From the NCBI RefSeq assembly GCF_947090775.1, contig NZ_OX352321.1, forward strand, positions 1,798,001 through 1,862,000: a stretch of DNA of 64,000 bases. Direction: 5' to 3'. The stretch is from Pseudarthrobacter sp. MM222. Lineage in GTDB: Bacteria; Actinomycetota; Actinomycetes; Actinomycetales; Micrococcaceae. Shown in pieces: positions 19,037 to 30,690 of this stretch (position 1 is the stretch's first letter; every line of letters begins with the position of its first letter). The notes beneath the pieces are model-generated. The model saw only the letters and a program-made list of their open reading frames with translations. It was not told the DNA's origin and searched no databases. The position numbers and the translations under genes were made by a program.

Positions 19037-22000
19037 ATGACCCAAACCCTGCACAGCCCCAGTTGGTCCGAGCCCGATCAGTCGGCCGCCGCCATGTCTC
19101 CGTTCAAGCGTTTCGCGGGTCTGCCGGAAGCCGCCGGACTGTACAACCCGGAGCAGGAGAAGGACGCCTGCGGCCTGGCCATCATCGCGACGCTCCGCGG
19201 GGAGCCTGGCTACGACATCGTCGATGCCGCCCTCACCGCCCTGCGCAACCTGGAGCACCGTGGCGCCGTCGGCGCCGATGAAGGTACCGGCGACGGCGCC
19301 GGCCTCCTCATGCAGGTGCCCGATGAGTTCTTCCGAGCGGTCACGGAGTTCGAACTCCCCGCCCCCGGACAGTACGTGGTGGGCACCGCTTTCCTTCCCG
19401 CCGAGCCGCGCGAGTCCGATGCCGCCAAAGCCGGGATCGAGTCCCTCGCCTCCGATGAGGGCCTGACGGTCCTCGGCTGGCGCGAAGTACCGATCGTTGC
19501 CGACCTCGTCGGCGCCATGGCCCGGGCCTGCATGCCCTACTTCTCGCAGCCGTTCTTTGCCTCCAGCACCGGGGAAGTCCTGGAGCGCAACGAACTGGAC
19601 TCCCGTGCCTGGCGGATCCGCAAGCGCGCGCAGAACAAGTTCGGCGTGTACTTCCCGTCGCTGTCCTCGCGGACAATCGTCTATAAGGGCATGCTGACCA
19701 CGGCCCAGCTGGAGCCGTTCTACCCGGACCTGTCGGACAAGCGCTTCAAGACCAAGCTCGCGATCGTCCACTCGCGCTTTTCCACAAACACGTTCCCGTC
19801 CTGGCCGCTGGCCCAGCCGTTCCGCACCATCGCGCACAACGGTGAGATCAACACGGTCAAGGGCAACCGCAACTGGATGCGCGCCCGGCAGTCCCAGCTG
19901 GCCAACCCGCTGCTGGGGGAATCGCCCGAGGAGCTCTACCCGATCTGCACCCCGGGCGCCTCGGACTCGGCGTCCTTCGACGAGGTCGCGGAGCTGCTGT
20001 GGCTCTCCGGACGCCCCATCACGCACTCGATCATGATGATGATCCCCGAGGCTTGGGAAAACCACGCCACGATGGACCCGGCCCGCAGGGCCTTCTACGA
20101 ATACCACTCCCTGCTGATGGAACCGTGGGACGGACCCGCAGCCGTTTCCTTCACAGACGGCAACCTCGTTGGCGCCACCCTTGACCGCAACGGGCTGCGC
20201 CCGGGCCGGTACTGGATCACCGAAGACGGACTGGTCATCTTCGCCTCCGAGGTCGGCGTGATCGACGTTGAACCCTCCAAGGTGGTCAAGAAGGGCCGCG
20301 TCTCGCCGGGCAAGATGTTCCTGGTGGACACCGAGGCCGGCCGGATCATCGACGACGCCGAGGTCAAGGCCGAGGTGGCCGCGGTTAACCCCTGGGCCGA
20401 ATGGCTCAAGGACAACCTGATCGACCTCAAGGACCTGCCGGAACGCGAGCACGTCGTGCACACGGCGGCCTCGGTCAACATCCGGCAGCGGACCTTCGGG
20501 TACACCACCGAGGAACTGAAGATCCTGCTGGGCCCGATGGCCCGCACCGGTGCCGAGCCGCTCGGCGCCATGGGATCGGATACACCCGTGGCCGTGCTGT
20601 CCAAGCGCCCGCGGCTGCTCTTCGACTACTTCGTGCAATCCTTCGCCCAGGTTACCAACCCGCCGCTGGACGCCATCCGCGAAGAGCTCGTCACCTCGCT
20701 GACCTGCGCCATCGGACCCAACGGCAACCTGCTGGACACCAAGCAGGTGCGCCAGCCGCAGGTCTCGCTGCCGTTCCCCGTGATCAACAACGACCAGCTC
20801 GCCAAGATCGCGAACATCGAGAACGCCGACGGCGACAAGGTCGCCATGAAGGTTCGTGGCCTCTACCGCCCCGAAGGCGGCGAGAACGCGCTCCGCGCCC
20901 GGCTGACGGAAATCTGCGAGCAGGTTTCCGGTGCCATCAACCGCGGCGTCCAGTACGTCGTGCTCTCGGACCGCGACTCGAACGCGCAGTGGGCTCCAAT
21001 CCCGTCCCTGCTGCTGGTCAGCGCCGTGCACCACCACCTGCTGCGCAGCGCCAACCGCACCAAGACCGCGCTCGTGGTCGAGGCCGGCGACGTCCGCGAA
21101 ACCCACCACGTGGCCGTCCTGATCGGCTACGGCGCCTCGGCCGTGAACCCGTACCTGGCCATGGAATCCGTGGAACAGCTGATCACCTCCGGCGACGTCG
21201 TCGGGGTCACCCCGCAGGACGGCGTGTACAACCTGATCAAGGGCCTCGGCAAGGGCGTCCTGAAGATCATGTCCAAGATGGGCATCTCCACGGTCGCCTC
21301 CTACACCGGCGCGCAGACCTTCGAGGGTCTTGGCCTGGGCCAGGACCTGGTGGACGAATACTTCTCCGGCACGCACTCCCAGCTCGGCGGCGTCGGACTC
21401 GACGTCATCGCCGCGGAGGTCGCTGCCCGCCACCAGATGGCGTACCCCGAGAACGGGATCGAGAAGCCGCACCAGCCGCTGCTCGGCGGCGGCGAGTACC
21501 AGTGGCGCCGCGACGGTGAGCCGCACCTGTTCAACCCGGAGACCGTCTTCCGGCTGCAGCACGCGACCCGTGAGCGCCGCTACGACATCTTCAAGACTTA
21601 CACCCGCGGCGTCGATGACCAGTCGCAGAACCTGATGACCCTGCGCGGGCTGCTGAAGTTCAAGGCCGGCCTCCGTCCCGCGGTTCCGCTTGAGGAAGTG
21701 GAGTCCGTCTCCAGCATCGTCAAGCGGTTCTCCACCGGGGCGATGAGCTACGGCTCCATCTCGCAGGAGGCGCACGAAACCCTCGCGATCGCGATGAACC
21801 AGCTCGGCGGCAAGTCCAACACCGGCGAAGGCGGCGAGGACGTCGACCGGCTGCTGGATCCCAAGCGCCGCTCCGCGGTCAAGCAGATCGCCTCCGGCCG
21901 CTTCGGCGTTACGAGCCTGTACCTGACCAACGCGGACGACATCCAGATCAAGATGGCGCAGGGTGCCAAGCCCGGCGAGGGCGGCCAGCTGATGGCGCAG

Positions 22001-23645
22001 AAGGTCTACCCCTGGGTGGCCCGGACGCGGCACTCGACGCCCGGCGTCGGGCTCATCTCCCCGCCGCCGCACCACGATATCTACTCGATCGAGGACCTCG
22101 CGCAGCTGATCTATGACGCCAAGCGGGCGAATCCTTCGGCCCGGGTGCACGTCAAGCTCGTCTCCGAGGTCGGAATCGGCACGGTTGCCGCCGGCGTCAC
22201 GAAGGCGAAGGCCGACGTCGTGCTGGTTTCCGGCCACGACGGCGGTACCGGCGCCTCGCCGCTGAACTCGCTCAAGCACGCCGGTGTCCCGTGGGAGCTG
22301 GGTCTCGCCGAGACGCAGCAGACCCTGATGCTCAACGGCCTGCGGGACCGCGTCGTGGTGCAGGTCGACGGCCAGCTTAAAACCGGCCGCGACGTCGTCA
22401 TCGCCGCGCTGCTGGGCGGCGAGGAGTTCGGCTTCGCCACCGCCCCGCTGGTGGTCTCCGGCTGCATCATGATGCGCGTCTGCCACCTGGACACCTGCCC
22501 GGTGGGCGTCGCCACGCAGAACCCGGAGCTCCGGTCCCGCTTCAACGGCAAGCCCGAATTCGTGGTCAATTTCTTCGAATTCCTCGCCGAGGAAGTCCGC
22601 GAGATCCTGGCCGAGCTGGGCTTCCGCAGCATCGAGGAAGCGATCGGCCACGCCGAAATGCTCGACACCCGTGAGGCGATCAACCACTGGAAGGCCGAAG
22701 GGCTGGACCTGGACCCGATCCTGCACGGCCTGGAGTTCGACGACGACGCGCCGCTGCGCAACCTGACCGGCCAGAACCACGAGCTGGACAAGCACTTCGA
22801 CCAGCGCCTGATCGCGATGGCCGCCGAGTCCCTCAGCGACCGCACCCCCGTGAAGATCGCCGTTGACGTGATCAACACGGACCGTTCCGTCGGCACCATG
22901 CTGGGCCATGTGGTCACGAAGACCTTCAGCACCGACGTGCTGGCGCCGGACACCATCGACATCACGCTGACCGGCACCGCCGGCCAGTCGCTCGGGGCGT
23001 TCCTGCCGGCAGGCATCACGCTGCGCATGTACGGCGACTCCAACGACTACGTCGGCAAGGGACTCTCCGGCGGACGGATCATTGTCCGCCCGGACCGCAC
23101 CAACATCTTCCCCGCGGAACTCAACGTCATCGCGGGCAACGTGATCGGTTACGGCGCCACCAGCGGAGAGATGTTCCTGCGCGGACAAGTGGGCGAACGC
23201 TTCATGGTCCGCAACTCCGGCGCCACCGCGGTGGTGGAGGGAATCGGCGACCACGGCTGCGAGTACATGACCGGCGGGCAGGCCCTCATCATCGGGCGCA
23301 CCGGACGCAACTTCGGCGCCGGCATGTCCGGCGGCACCGCCTTCGTCCTGGATCTGCAGACCACCCGCGTCAACAAGCAGGCCCTGGAGACCGGGGAGCT
23401 GCAGCTGCGCGAACTGGACGCCGAGGACCGCGACATCGTCCACGGGCTGCTGGTCAAGCACGTCGAGGAGACGGAATCGCTGCTCGCGGCCCGCCTGCTG
23501 GAGAACTTTGACGACACCGCAGCCCGCATAACCAAGGTGCTGCCGCGCGACTACGCGGCCGTACTGCAAACCCGTCTTGACGCCATCGAAGAGGGCCTTG
23601 ACCCCGACGGCGAAGAAGTTTGGTCTCGAATCCTGGAGGTGACCG

Positions 23646-23653
<8 letters not shown>
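19037..23653 (+). CDS. gltB: glutamate synthase large subunit
   Basis: Transfers the amide nitrogen of glutamine to 2-oxoglutarate to give glutamate. The class II amidotransferase domain begins at the Cys of KDACGLAII (Cys45), so about 44 residues would be removed as propeptide. Central and FMN-binding domains follow, with [19 protein letters not shown], and the 3Fe-4S cysteines lie in [17 protein letters not shown]. The C-terminal beta-helix domain has repeated Gly-rich turns. 1,538 residues is a normal length. ATG 19037 has aggaggaagga upstream. It overlaps gltD by eight bases. Confidence 0.97.
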
Positions 23654-25103
<1,450 letters not shown>

Positions 25104-25158
25104 CCGGACACCGGCCGCAACAACTTCATCCATGCAAATCGACTACTAGGGTAGGTAT

Positions 25159-26658
25159 ATGAGACGCGCTAAAATAGTGGCCACCTTCGGACCGGCAATC
25201 GCGAGCTTCGAGAACACGCTCGCGGTGCTGGAAGCCGGCGTCGACGTGGCCCGAATGAACATGAGCCACGGCGATTACTCCGTGCACGACGACACATACG
25301 AGAACGTCCGCAAGGCCGCAGGCCAGCTCGGCAAGCCGGTCGCCATCATGGCCGACCTGCAGGGGCCCAAGATCCGCCTCGGCCGTTTCGTTGACGGACC
25401 GCACCTGCTGGCTGTCGGTGACACGTTCACCATCACCACCGAGGACGTTCCGGGTACCAAGGACATTTGCTCCACGACGCTGAAGAGCCTCACCGAGGAC
25501 GTCAACCCCGGCGACGCGCTGCTGATCGACGACGGCAAGGTTGCCCTCCGCGCGATCGACGTCGACGACGTCAAGGTGGTCGCCCAGGTGATCGTCGGCG
25601 GGTACGTCTCGAACAACAAGGGCATCAACCTGCCCGGCGTTGCGGTGAACGTTCCGGCGCTGAGCGAAAAGGACGAGGACGACCTGCGCTGGGCCATGCG
25701 CCGCGGCGTGGACATGGTTGCCCTCTCCTTCGTCCGCGACGCCTCGGACATCAAGCGCGTCCACGAGATCATGGACGAAGAAGGCCGCCGCGTGCCGGTG
25801 ATCGCCAAGATCGAGAAGCCGCAGGCCGTGGACCAGCTGCACGAGATCATCGACGCCTTCGACGCCATCATGGTGGCCCGTGGCGACCTTGGCGTGGAAC
25901 TCCCGCTGGAGGAAGTGCCGATCGTGCAGAAGCGCGCCATCGAACTGGCACGCCGCTGGGCCAAGCCGGTCATCGTGGCCACGCAGGTGCTCGAGTCCAT
26001 GATCGACAACCCGCGCCCGACCCGCGCCGAGGCTTCCGACTGTGCCAACGCCGTGCTCGACGGCGCGGACGCCGTCATGCTCTCCGGTGAGACCAGCGTG
26101 GGCAAGTTCCCGATCGAGACGGTCAAGACCATGGCCCGGATCATCGAATCCACCGAGGTCCACGGCCTTGAGCGCGTTCCGCCGCTGGGTACCAAGCCCA
26201 AGACCCGCGGCGGCGCCATCACCCGTGCCGCCGTCGAGATCGCCGACCAGCTGGACGCGAAGTACATCTGTACCTTCACCCAGTCCGGTGACTCGGCACG
26301 CCGCCTCTCCCGGCTGCGCCCGATCCGTCCGGTCTTCGCCTTCACCCCGGTGGAGCACGTCTGGAACCAGCTGGCCCTGACCTGGGGCATCACGCCGGTG
26401 CTGGTCCCCATGGTGGGCCACACGGACGAGATGACCGCCCAGGTGGACCGCAGCCTGCTGGAACTCGACGTCGTCGAGGACGGTGACCTGGTAGTCATCG
26501 CCGCCGGTTCCCCTCCCGGAAAAGCCGGTTCCACGAACCTGCTGAAGGTCCACAAGGTCGGCGACCTCGCCGACTTCGGCAGCACCGGCGAAGCAGCGGT
26601 CGCCAAGGACAAGCTCGGCCCCTGGCCGGAAAAGAAGAAGAAGAACAGCAAGCCCTAG
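25159..26658 (+). CDS. pyk: pyruvate kinase
   Basis: Converts phosphoenolpyruvate and ADP to pyruvate and ATP, the last step of glycolysis. Motifs in order: RRAKIVATFGPA, ARMNMSHG, DLQGPKIRLG, the catalytic IAKIEKPQAV (about 215), MVARGDLGVELPLEEVP and ATQVLESMI. The C-terminal regulatory domain is complete (499 residues), ending in a Lys-rich tail. A purine-rich agggtaggtat precedes the ATG. A strong terminator follows. Confidence 0.97.
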   Translation: MRRAKIVATFGPAIASFENTLAVLEAGVDVARMNMSHGDYSVHDDTYENVRKAAGQLGKPVAIMADLQGPKIRLGRFVDGPHLLAVGDTFTITTEDVPGTKDICSTTLKSLTEDVNPGDALLIDDGKVALRAIDVDDVKVVAQVIVGGYVSNNKGINLPGVAVNVPALSEKDEDDLRWAMRRGVDMVALSFVRDASDIKRVHEIMDEEGRRVPVIAKIEKPQAVDQLHEIIDAFDAIMVARGDLGVELPLEEVPIVQKRAIELARRWAKPVIVATQVLESMIDNPRPTRAEASDCANAVLDGADAVMLSGETSVGKFPIETVKTMARIIESTEVHGLERVPPLGTKPKTRGGAITRAAVEIADQLDAKYICTFTQSGDSARRLSRLRPIRPVFAFTPVEHVWNQLALTWGITPVLVPMVGHTDEMTAQVDRSLLELDVVEDGDLVVIAAGSPPGKAGSTNLLKVHKVGDLADFGSTGEAAVAKDKLGPWPEKKKKNSKP

Positions 26659-26675
26659 TTCTTCGGGTTTCTGCA

Positions 26676-26724
26676 AAAAGGGAGGGTTCCCGCCGCGGTT
26701 CGCGGGGCGGGGACCCTCCCTTTT
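26676..26724 (+). terminator. bidirectional terminator between pyk and the response regulator
   Basis: aaaagggagggtcccc-type arms (26676-26692 and 26709-26724) form a long stem around a GC-rich centre. T follows on the plus side and A precedes on the left, which reads as T on the minus strand. It can serve both convergent genes. Confidence 0.9.
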
Positions 26725-26776
26725 GTCGTTCTCTTTGCTTTTTTGCCGGCCTGTTGCTTCTAGCGGCCGGCGGGGG

Positions 26777-27382
26777 TTAGTTGACCTGGTTGATGATGGT
26801 CTCGGCAACCTCGCGCATGCTGAGGCGGCGGTCCATCGAGGTCTTCTGGATCCAGCGGAACGCTTCCGGCTCCGTCAGGCCCATCTTGGTGGTGAGGAGG
26901 CTCTTGGCGCGTTCCACGAGCTTGCGGGTGGCGAACTGCTCCTGCAGGTCCGTCACTTCGCTCTCGAGGGCCTTGATCTCCTCGTGCCGGGACAGCGCGA
27001 TCTCGAGGGCCGGGATGAGGTCCGCCGGGGTGAAGGGCTTGACGACGTAGGCCATGGCGCCGGCGTCGCGGGCGCGCTCCACCAGTTCCTTCTGGCTGAA
27101 GGCGGTGAGCAGGACCACCGGGGCGATCCGGGCCCTGACGATCTTCTCGGCGGCGGAGATGCCGTCCATGATGGGCATCTTGACGTCCATCAGGACGAGG
27201 TCGGGTTTCAGTTCTTCGGCAAGCTGCACGGCCTTCTCGCCGTTGTCCGCCTCGCCGACGACGTCGTAGCCCTCGCCCCGCAGGATCTCGATGATGTCCA
27301 GGCGGATGAGGGTCTCATCCTCGGCGACAATAACGCGGCGCGCCGGCTTGGAAGTGGGGGTTGACTCCGTCTGTTCTGACAC
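26777..27382 (-). CDS. pdtaR: ANTAR-domain response regulator (PdtaR-like)
   Basis: A 201-residue receiver-ANTAR protein. The receiver domain (about 17-130) has the phospho-acceptor in LVLMDVKMPIMDG, with Thr in LLTAFS and Lys in YVVKPF. The C-terminal ANTAR domain (about 140-200) is an RNA-binding coiled coil with KSLLTTKMGLTEPEAFRWIQ. The family binds paired hairpins in transcripts and acts by antitermination or attenuation. The Mycobacterium tuberculosis orthologue PdtaR (Rv1626) also lies in the pyk region. GTG 27382 has aaggag upstream. Its cognate sensor kinase is not in the window. Confidence 0.9.
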   Translation of the reverse strand: MSEQTESTPTSKPARRVIVAEDETLIRLDIIEILRGEGYDVVGEADNGEKAVQLAEELKPDLVLMDVKMPIMDGISAAEKIVRARIAPVVLLTAFSQKELVERARDAGAMAYVVKPFTPADLIPALEIALSRHEEIKALESEVTDLQEQFATRKLVERAKSLLTTKMGLTEPEAFRWIQKTSMDRRLSMREVAETIINQVN

Positions 27383-27586
27383 GGGAACTCCTTGGAAAGG
27401 TACGGCGGGAACTAGACCATCTTAGGTTTAGACCCGTGGTGTACTGGGACCGGTTTGGTTCGATGCGGCGTCACTGGCGCGATTCTGGAATTCAGCCTAT
27501 CTGCATGTAGAGTAATTTCGCGCACTGGAAGCGATCGCGTTGCTCACAGCACTGTGGCAGGCTGATTGTTACAAGGTGTACTCCGC

Positions 27587-27668
27587 GCCCGAGTGGCGGA
27601 ATTGGCAGACGCGCCGCACTCAAAATGCGGTATCGAAAGGTGTGTGGGTTCGAGTCCCACCTCGGGCA
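27587..27668 (+). tRNA. tRNA-Leu (anticodon CAA)
   Basis: A complete class II cloverleaf: acceptor gcccgag (27587-27593) pairs with ctcgggc (27661-27667), with discriminator A. The D-loop has ggcggaattggcaga. The anticodon stem ccgca/tgcgg encloses ctcaaaa, so the anticodon is CAA (reads UUG). A long variable arm and gggttcgagtccc T-arm follow. CCA is not encoded. Its 3' half is the integration target of the adjoining islands. Confidence 0.97.
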
Positions 27669-27669
27669 C
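27647..27669 (+). repeat. attachment-site copy 1 (tRNA-Leu 3' end)
   Basis: The last 23 bases of the tRNA-Leu region, from ggttcgag to gggcac, recur at 45215-45237 (23 of 23) and 51585-51606 (22 of 22). Repetition of a tRNA 3' end at the far side of foreign-looking DNA is the hallmark of tyrosine-recombinase integration. This copy would be attL of the first island. Confidence 0.9.
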
Positions 27670-27761
27670 AGTGTTTCCGCAGGTCAGGAGCTTTTTGCCT
27701 TTCGGCTGTTGACAAAGCTTGACTTTTACGAAGTCTTCATGGCGACGAGGGCCCGCAACTC

Positions 27762-27980
27762 TTACTTTCGGCGCTGTTTGGCAGCGTTTTGTGAGGTGCC
27801 GGGCGGGCCGAGCAGGACGATGTTGGACGCTTCGGTGAGGAACGCACCGGTGGCCGGGTGCGCGATGCTGTCGCGCTTGGGGCCGGGCTGGTGGTCGAAT
27901 CTGAGGTCCTCGAGCGATGTGCGGGTCGGGAACCCGGCGGCCCGGGCACGGGCTTCCGCGCCGGAGAGCGTCAGGCATTC
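27762..27980 (-). pseudogene. fragment of an IS21-family istB ATPase
   Basis: Read on the minus strand, one frame gives EARARAAGFPTRTSLEDL, then DHQPGPKRDSIAHPATGAF and NIVLLGPPGTSQNAA, ending at TAA (27764-27762). This matches the IstB region before and at Walker A, where intact proteins have LGPPGTGKTHLA. The motif is ruined and neither the N-terminus nor the rest of the ATPase is present. It lies 95 bases from the tRNA, showing old insertion-sequence traffic at the island's left end. Confidence 0.75.
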
Positions 27981-28137
27981 CTCTCAGTTGGCGGTCTCGA
28001 GCGTTTGACGTCGACGGCAATGTCTGCCCGAAGGCCCAACCAGTAGAGCCGCCGTCCTCGCGCAGACGATCAAACCGATGACGAAGCCACCGCTAAGCAC
28101 GGACATATCCCTTGTTCAACAAGCTCACAGCTAAGGG

Positions 28138-28170
28138 GAGACCCCGGACCGCACATCGGTCCGGGGTCTC
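28138..28170 (-). terminator. stem-loop downstream of the Ltp-repeat gene
   Basis: gagaccccggacc (28138-28150) pairs with ggtccggggtctc (28158-28170). It lies about 50 bases beyond the stop of the minus-strand Ltp gene. No long T-run follows on either strand, so termination is likely but not certain. Confidence 0.65.
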
Positions 28171-28222
28171 CTGGCGCGTCCCTGATGACACGCTGTCTGC
28201 TGACGTCAGGTACGGTCAGCGG

Positions 28223-28888
28223 TTACTTCAGCCCGACCTGGTCGGCGGCGTACCCGGCCCCCGCTGCGGTGAACTGGTTGCCGGCCGGGCTCGTGAGCTG
28301 GGCGATGAGGCTCTGGCGTGAGAAACCCATGCCCGAGTTCATGTAGCCCTTCGCCTTGACGGCCTCCGCGGTCCAGTCCGCACCGGAGTGATCGACAGCC
28401 CACTTCGCGTCGGCCGGCCCAAATCCGTTGCCGGCACTTGAGGTGAGCCGCTTGGTAAGCGAAGCCTGCGAGAAGCCCATGCCCCGAGTTCAGGTAGCCC
28501 TTCGCCGCATTGACGGCCTCCGCGTTCCAGTCCGCACCGGAGTGATCGACAGCCACTTCGCGTCGGCCGGCCCAAATCCGTTGCCGGCACTTGAGGTGAG
28601 CTGCTTGCTAAGCGAAGCCTGCGAGAAACCCATGCCTGAGCTCAGGTAGCCCTTCGCCGCGGCCAGGGCCTGCAGCTGAGCCGCGGTCCCGCTCGGCGCA
28701 GCGGCGTCAGCGGGCTGCGTGGCCGCCGCCGAGGTCGCCGGCGCGACCGACGCGGTCGAATCCTTCTTGCCGGAGTTGGCTGCAGTGGAGATGAGGATGA
28801 TCACCAGAAGGATCAGTGGGAGAATAAAGCGCTTCTTCTTGAATTGAGGGAACCAGTGAAAAACGTAGTTGCCTGGCTGGAATGACAT
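28223..28888 (-). pseudogene. Ltp-repeat membrane-anchored surface protein, broken by two frameshifts
   Basis: Begins MSFQPGNYVFHWF, with a membrane segment at about residues 24-40, an Ala/Thr/Ser-rich spacer, then Ltp-type repeats (Pfam Lipoprotein_Ltp), each about 47 residues: AKGYLSSGMGFSQASLSKQL, AVDHSGADW and similar. Ltp proteins of streptococcal prophage TP-J34 cause superinfection exclusion by blocking phage DNA entry. Here repeat 1 lost one C (28547-28560 versus 28393-28407) and repeat 2 gained one C (28481-28485), leaving an out-of-frame stretch with a stop. Before and after it the frame is the same. There is no lipobox Cys, so anchoring would be by the helix. Sequencing error at C-runs is possible. 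Confidence 0.7.
28323..28622 (-). repeat. tandem 150-bp repeat inside the Ltp gene
   Basis: 28323-28472 and 28473-28622 are nearly identical direct repeats, each encoding one Ltp unit. They differ by a few substitutions, a 3-base in-frame difference and the two single-base indels. Such identity suggests recent duplication or gene conversion within the gene. Confidence 0.85.
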
Positions 28889-30659
28889 GGAAATTGTAGA
28901 GCCGACCGCGGAGGCAGCAGATGCGGGACGAGAGCTGGCGCAATTACTCGCGAACGAGTGGCACCCCACGAAAAACGGCGAACTCCGGTTCGGGGAACTG
29001 TCCTACGGGAGCGGCAAGAAGGTTTGGTGGCTGGGTCGGTGCGGCCACGAGTGGGAGTCGGAATACAGGAACCGCACCACCAAAGGCACAGGGTGCCCTG
29101 TGTGTTCAGGCCACGTGTTTGTCTCCGGCATCAACGATCTCGCCACCATCTATCCGGAAGTAGCTTCGGAGTGGCATCCAACAAGGAACGGCGGAGCCCG
29201 TCCTGACCAGTGCGCAAGTACTACCAACCGGCTGGTTTGGTGGCTGGGCAACTGCGGCCATGAGTGGAAGTCCTCCGTTAGTGGTCGAACGTCCATGCGG
29301 TCCGGTTGTCCCTACTGCTCGAGCAGGAAGCTGCTCACAGGCTTCAATGACCTGAAATCGAGATTTCCTGAGGTTGCTGCTGAATGGCATCCCTCCAAAA
29401 ACGGTGACATCGGGCCGGAATCGGTATCGCCGGGCAGCACAACGTCGTATTGGTGGATCTGCCGTCTCGGTCACCCCTGGAAAGCAAAAGCTGTCGACCG
29501 TACTCACGGCGCGAACGGCTGCCCGATCTGCTCAGGCAGAAGAATCCTCTCGGGTGCCAACGACCTTGAAACAATCCACCCGGACGCAGCAGCGTGGTGG
29601 CACTCAACACGGAACGGCCCCGTCACAGCCCGCGACGTGACTGCCGGATCCAAGAAAAAGTACTGGTGGCGGGGGCCCTGCGGGCACGACTGGGAGGCAA
29701 GTCCGGGCAAGATCACCTCCGGCAGGGGATGTCCTGTGTGCCGCGGACTGAAGGTCCTTCCCGGGTATAACGACCTTGCTTCCAGGAATCCAGAGCTTGT
29801 GGCTCAGTGGCATCAGACGAAGAATGGTTCACTCACGCCGGAACAGGTCACCTTCGGGAGTATGAAGAAAGTGTGGTGGTCGGGGACCTGTGGCCATGAG
29901 TGGGAAGCTACGGTCACCTTGAGGGCGAACGCAGGGACTGGCTGTCCGTTCTGCCGCGGACTGCAGATCGCAGTGGGCGACAATGACTTCGCATCTAGGT
30001 TCCCCAATGTCGCCGCTGAATGGCACCCGACCAAGAACGGAGCTCTACAACCTACTGAGGTTACGTCCGGCCTCAACCTCAAGGTTTGGTGGCTTGGCAA
30101 GTGCGGCCATGAGTGGCTTGCGAATATCAGCGGCCGGACCGGCGTTGGGGCGGGCTGCCCACGATGCGTGAACCGCATCTCCAGGCCGGAAATGGAGCTG
30201 TTCAACGAGCTATCGGAAGTGATCGGAGATTTGCAGCTTAACGTGATGGTGCGTGCCCCATGGGGGAGCAACCGGCAACGACAGTGGTGCAGATGCGACA
30301 TGCTCTCAGACGAACTTCGTCTCGTCATCGAATATGACGGCTGGTTCTATCACCGCGACCAGCTCACGGAAGACATGACCAAAACAAAGGCCCTTATTGA
30401 CGCCGGGTGGTTCGTGATCCGTGTCAGGGCAAGAGGGCAAAATCCCCAGAACACTCTCCCGGAAATGCCCCAGACGCCGGGTCTGGGCATCGTCGATACA
30501 CAGCACGGAGCTGGAGGACTGGCAGACGCGAAGAAAGTCCTTGAACTCGTCAGACAGTCGGTCCTCCGACTGGACCAAGCCGGCCCAGTCGAAGGGCTAC
30601 GCATACAAAAGGCCGCCTGCAGCGGCACCCACGATCTGCCGTTGACGATTCAGCCCTGA
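28887..30659 (+). CDS. six-fold zinc-ribbon (treble-clef) protein with nuclease-like C-terminus
   Basis: A 590-residue protein. Six repeats of about 68 residues (about 25-430) each carry a WHPTKNG-type opening, a GHEW segment with an adjoining Cys, and a GCPxC knuckle, so each should bind one zinc. This matches the DUF4379/treble-clef zinc-ribbon repeats. The C-terminal domain has LVIEYDGWFYHRD, a conserved Lys in TKTKALIDAGW and VIRVRARG, the pattern of VSR/DUF559-like PD-(D/E)XK endonucleases. It probably binds and cuts nucleic acid, perhaps in defence; that role is inferred. ATG 28887 overlaps the start of the opposite gene; TTG 28869 is the alternative. Confidence 0.75.
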   Translation: MEIVEPTAEAADAGRELAQLLANEWHPTKNGELRFGELSYGSGKKVWWLGRCGHEWESEYRNRTTKGTGCPVCSGHVFVSGINDLATIYPEVASEWHPTRNGGARPDQCASTTNRLVWWLGNCGHEWKSSVSGRTSMRSGCPYCSSRKLLTGFNDLKSRFPEVAAEWHPSKNGDIGPESVSPGSTTSYWWICRLGHPWKAKAVDRTHGANGCPICSGRRILSGANDLETIHPDAAAWWHSTRNGPVTARDVTAGSKKKYWWRGPCGHDWEASPGKITSGRGCPVCRGLKVLPGYNDLASRNPELVAQWHQTKNGSLTPEQVTFGSMKKVWWSGTCGHEWEATVTLRANAGTGCPFCRGLQIAVGDNDFASRFPNVAAEWHPTKNGALQPTEVTSGLNLKVWWLGKCGHEWLANISGRTGVGAGCPRCVNRISRPEMELFNELSEVIGDLQLNVMVRAPWGSNRQRQWCRCDMLSDELRLVIEYDGWFYHRDQLTEDMTKTKALIDAGWFVIRVRARGQNPQNTLPEMPQTPGLGIVDTQHGAGGLADAKKVLELVRQSVLRLDQAGPVEGLRIQKAACSGTHDLPLTIQP

Positions 30660-30690
30660 AGCTAACGGAACGCGATGAGTAAGCAGGAGC

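Noticed and set aside
19016..23569. 1,500-codon open frame antisense to gltB
   Set aside because: gltB on the plus strand is full-length with all motifs. The antisense frame has no domain and reflects codon bias in GC-rich DNA.
27540..28020. Long frames across the tRNA and istB scar
   Set aside because: They run through a tRNA gene on one strand and mix frames; only the istB segment is supported.
28223..28622. CRISPR-like array
   Set aside because: The repeats are 150 bp, contiguous and protein-coding (Ltp units), without spacers.
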